Positions 32,985 through 35,448 of a stretch of DNA of 35,448 nt are shown one piece after another. The stretch lies in the NCBI GenBank assembly GCA_029858545.1, contig JAOUFA010000003.1, forward strand, positions 1 through 35,448. The letters run 5' to 3'. Position 1 is the first letter of the stretch. Every line of letters starts with the position of its first letter. Below the pieces are notes generated by a model. That model saw nothing but the letters and a program-made list of their open reading frames with translations. It searched no databases and was not told where the DNA came from. Origin of the DNA: Betaproteobacteria bacterium (lineage in GTDB: Bacteria; Pseudomonadota; Gammaproteobacteria; Burkholderiales; SG8-39). Position numbers and translations under genes: made by a program.

Positions 32985-34178
32985 TTATTTCACGTCCAGC
33001 ATTGCCGCGATGTGCTCGACCAGCCGCCTCGCAAGCTCGCCCTTCGCCCCCCTGCCGAGCGGATGGGCACCGCGATCGTCGAACAGCGTAATGCTGTTGT
33101 CATCCGCGCCAAGCGCTTCGTGGACGAGATTCGCGGCAAGCAGGGGAATCCTCTTCTTCGCACGTTTTTCCATCGCATGCTCGGCGAGATTCTCGCTCTC
33201 CGCGGCAAACCCGACGCAAAATGGCGGACGCGGCCGTGCGGCGACCCAGGCGAGAATATCCGGGTTCTCCTCCAGATCGAGGGTCAACGCGCGTTGATTG
33301 CCCTTCTTGATCTTTTGCGTCGCGGGCCTCTTCACGCGGTAGTCCGCCACCGCCGCGACCGAGATGAAGATGTCGCAATCGGGGACCGCGTTCTGCACCG
33401 CCGCAAACATCTCCTCCGCGGTGCGCACATTGATGCGGATCACGCCCGCCGGGCCATCCAGCGAGACGGGACCGGCGACAAGCGTCACTCGTGCACCGGC
33501 GTCGCGCGCGGCGCGCGCCACCGCAAATCCCATCTTTCCCGAACTGGAATTGGTGATCACTCGTACCGGATCGATCGGCTCCTCGGTCGGTCCGGCGGTG
33601 ATCAACACACGCCTGCCTTGCAGCAACCGGGGAGCGAAGAATCCTTGTATCAGGTCGAAAATTTCGCCTGCCTCCAGCATGCGTCCCATGCCGGTCTCGC
33701 CGCAGGCCTGGTCACCGTCGGCCGGACCCGCGAAGATCACTCCATCGTCCCGTAACGCCGCGACATTTCTCTGCGTCGCCGGATTGCGCCACATCTCGAC
33801 GTTCATCGCGGGCGCGAGCATCAGCGCGCAGCGCCGCGCGCTGCACAGCGTGCTGAGCAAGTCGCCGGCCAACCCCCCCGCGAGCTTGCCGATGAAATCC
33901 GCCGACGCCGGCGCGATCACGATCAACTCGCGATCGCGCGAGAGTTCGATATGAGCCATATTGTCGGGGATGCGCGGGTCCCAGAGATCGGTATACACCG
34001 GCTGACCGGAGAGCGCCTGCATGGTCACCGGCGTCACAAAACGCGTACCCGCCTCGGTCATCGCGACCCGCAGGTCAACGCCCGATTTGACCAGCAGGCG
34101 GGCGAGGTCGGCCGCTTTATAGGCCGCCACGCCGCCGGTAATTCCCAGCAGTACCCGCCTGCCTCCGACCCCTGTCAT
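32985..34178 (-). CDS. coaBC: Bifunctional phosphopantothenoylcysteine decarboxylase / phosphopantothenate-cysteine ligase
   Basis: The 397-residue protein has the FMN-binding CoaC half ([38 protein letters not shown], and [10 protein letters not shown] with the substrate-lid cysteine) and the CoaB half ([27 protein letters not shown] and [11 protein letters not shown]). Together they make 4'-phosphopantetheine from phosphopantothenate and cysteine in CoA synthesis. It diverges from radC over 143 bases. Confidence 0.98.
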   Translation of the reverse strand: MTGVGGRRVLLGITGGVAAYKAADLARLLVKSGVDLRVAMTEAGTRFVTPVTMQALSGQPVYTDLWDPRIPDNMAHIELSRDRELIVIAPASADFIGKLAGGLAGDLLSTLCSARRCALMLAPAMNVEMWRNPATQRNVAALRDDGVIFAGPADGDQACGETGMGRMLEAGEIFDLIQGFFAPRLLQGRRVLITAGPTEEPIDPVRVITNSSSGKMGFAVARAARDAGARVTLVAGPVSLDGPAGVIRINVRTAEEMFAAVQNAVPDCDIFISVAAVADYRVKRPATQKIKKGNQRALTLDLEENPDILAWVAARPRPPFCVGFAAESENLAEHAMEKRAKKRIPLLAANLVHEALGADDNSITLFDDRGAHPLGRGAKGELARRLVEHIAAMLDVK

Positions 34179-34321
34179 CCCGTTGCCCGCCCAGCGCGTT
34201 GGAAACCAAGTCTGATTCTAGCAGTGCCCGCGCAATGAGCACGGCGGCCTCGTGGGTATGGGACGATTCAAGAAGACGTCGCCCCGCTCCGCTGGCCGCT
34301 TTACCCCGGGGTGCCTGGACC

Positions 34322-34996
34322 ATGCCGATAACGAGTTGGCCGCTTGCCGAAAGGCCACGCGAGCGCCTGCTTGCGCAGGGGCCCGCGGGCCTCACCGACG
34401 CGGAACTGATCGCCGTTTGCCTGCGCACCGGGATCCAGGGCAAAAGCGCGGTCGATCTGGCGCGCGACCTGATTACCCGCTTCGGGGGATTGTCGGGCCT
34501 GCTTGCCGCCGACCGCACGGCCTTCCGCGGCATGAGAGGTCTGGGCAACGCCAAGGCCGCCCAGCTGATAGCGATCATCGAACTCGCGCGTCGCAGCCTT
34601 GGCGAGCGCCTGCGCGAATCCGATGCGCTCACCTCGCCTGGCGCAGTGCGCGACTACCTGCGCCTCACCCTCGCCGCACGAGAACATGAGGTATTCCTCG
34701 TGCTTTTCATGGACGCTCAACACCGCGTAACGGGCGCCGAAGAACTGTTTCGCGGAACGCTGACGCAAACCAGCGTCTATCCGCGCGAGATCGTCAAGGC
34801 TGCGCTGAAGGCCAATGCCGCGGCGGTAATCTTCGCGCACAACCATCCCTCGGGCGTGGCCCAGCCGAGCCAGGCCGACGAGTTGTTGACCCGCAACCTC
34901 AAGCAGGCGCTCGCCCTGGTGGACGTCAAGGTGCTCGACCATTTCATCGTCGCGGGCAACCAGGCCCTGTCGTTCGCCGAGCGCGGCCTGCTGTGA
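34322..34996 (+). CDS. radC: RadC family (JAB/MPN domain) protein
   Basis: The 224-residue protein has an N-terminal helix-hairpin-helix-like part ([37 protein letters not shown]) and a C-terminal JAMM metalloprotease-like domain with H173, H175 (HNHPSG) and D186. Despite its name the DNA-repair role is not supported in E. coli and the function remains unclear. ATG 34322 is preferred to the ORF start at 34199 because the family N-terminus begins there and the length matches E. coli RadC. Confidence 0.95.
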   Translation: MPITSWPLAERPRERLLAQGPAGLTDAELIAVCLRTGIQGKSAVDLARDLITRFGGLSGLLAADRTAFRGMRGLGNAKAAQLIAIIELARRSLGERLRESDALTSPGAVRDYLRLTLAAREHEVFLVLFMDAQHRVTGAEELFRGTLTQTSVYPREIVKAALKANAAAVIFAHNHPSGVAQPSQADELLTRNLKQALALVDVKVLDHFIVAGNQALSFAERGLL

Positions 34997-35028
34997 CGCC
35001 CCGGGGAGACCGCCTGCCCCAAACGCTC

Positions 35029-35058
35029 TTGGAAATACCCGCGATTCAAGCGTATAAT
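35029..35058 (+). promoter_or_regulatory. Sigma70 promoter of rpmB-rpmG
   Basis: TTGGAA (35029-35034) and a perfect TATAAT (35053-35058) are separated by 18 bases. Transcription would begin near 35065, about 18 bases before rpmB. Confidence 0.75.
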
Positions 35059-35082
35059 CCAGCCCTTTTCCGCGGAGCGCCT

Positions 35083-35325
35083 ATGCCCCGAGTCTGTGAA
35101 GTCACCGACAAGAAACCGATGAAGGGTCACCTGGTTTCGCACGCCAACAACAAGACCCGCCGCACCTTCCTACCCAACCTGCACTATCGCCGGTTCTGGG
35201 TGGAAAGCGAGAATCGCTGGATTCGCCTGCGCGTTTCCGCAGCCGGTCTGCGCAAGATCGACAAGGTCGGCATCGACATTGTGCTGGCCGAAATTCGTGC
35301 CAAGCGCAAGACCGCCGCAAAGTAA
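35083..35325 (+). CDS. rpmB: 50S ribosomal protein L28
   Basis: The 80-residue protein matches L28 throughout: [61 protein letters not shown]. It joins the large ribosomal subunit. The start is ATG 35083, not the longer track ORF from 34993. rpmG follows after 12 bases. Confidence 0.98.
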   Translation: MPRVCEVTDKKPMKGHLVSHANNKTRRTFLPNLHYRRFWVESENRWIRLRVSAAGLRKIDKVGIDIVLAEIRAKRKTAAK

Positions 35326-35337
35326 GGAGAGCCGACC

Positions 35338-35448
35338 ATGCGCGAAAAGATCAAGCTCGAATCGTCCGCCGGGACTGGCCACTTCTACACCACGACCAAG
35401 AATAAGCGCACCACGCCGGACAAGCTCGAGATCAAGAAATTCGATCCG
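35338..35448 (+). CDS. rpmG: 50S ribosomal protein L33 (partial, cut by window end)
   Basis: The first 37 of about 51 codons are present: [44 protein letters not shown] lies before the ATG. The window ends inside the gene. The zinc-binding cysteines found in some L33 proteins are absent from this part, indicating the zinc-free form. Confidence 0.96.
   Translation, partial: MREKIKLESSAGTGHFYTTTKNKRTTPDKLEIKKFDP

Noticed and set aside
1-35448. tRNA or rRNA genes
   Set aside because: No cloverleaf or rRNA-like stretch was recognised on either strand.

Overview
The window looks like chromosomal DNA from a high-GC betaproteobacterium. The right-hand third carries housekeeping blocks typical of that class: icd with cspA, clpS and clpA; coaBC-dut; and radC-rpmB-rpmG. 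The left two thirds is accessory catabolism. No database search was possible, so genus is not assigned and product names rest on motifs and remembered family sequences.

Layout. Bases 1-4.9 kb: a denD-like dehydrogenase (minus strand, cut by the window edge) diverges from a two-gene operon of a GMC flavoprotein and an orphan xanthine-dehydrogenase-type molybdenum subunit. Bases 4.9-12.7 kb: three direct copies (R1, R2, R3) of a 153-base repeat, all the same length and in the same orientation, separate gene modules. R1-R2 holds a PstS-like binding protein, a chemoreceptor and the C-terminal remnant of a COG4091 (SAF-domain) dehydrogenase. R2-R3 holds a Rid-family protein and a TRAP transporter (DctP plus fused DctQM) with visibly lower GC than the flanks. 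Bases 12.7-21.3 kb: a minus-strand glycolate/glyoxylate block (hyi, glcD, glcE, then glcF, a molybdopterin oxidoreductase and an AcuC-like deacetylase), split by one opposite-strand TPR-like gene. Bases 21.6-24.6 kb: SulP transporter, a PuuD-N-like membrane protein and a DUF192 protein. Bases 24.8-30 kb: a small Lys/Ala-rich secreted protein, icd, cspA, clpS and clpA. Bases 30.1-32.5 kb: a flavocytochrome c sulfide dehydrogenase pair facing a diheme cytochrome c. Bases 32.5 kb to the end: dut, coaBC, radC, rpmB and rpmG (cut by the edge).

How it fits together. Hyi and GlcDEF handle C2/C3 hydroxy- and oxo-acids. DenD, the GMC protein and the TRAP system suggest uptake and oxidation of sugar acids or small organic acids. 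FccAB and the diheme cytochrome suggest electron flow from reduced sulfur. These links are inferred from gene content.

The most unusual signal is the R1-R3 repeat family. It has no indels between copies. Three candidate stems are kept by wobble or compensatory changes that make sense only for a plus-strand transcript or single strand. R2 is bounded by a 17-base inverted repeat (16 of 17 matching) that abuts a truncated gene. The repeats coincide with module boundaries and, for R2-R3, with a composition change.
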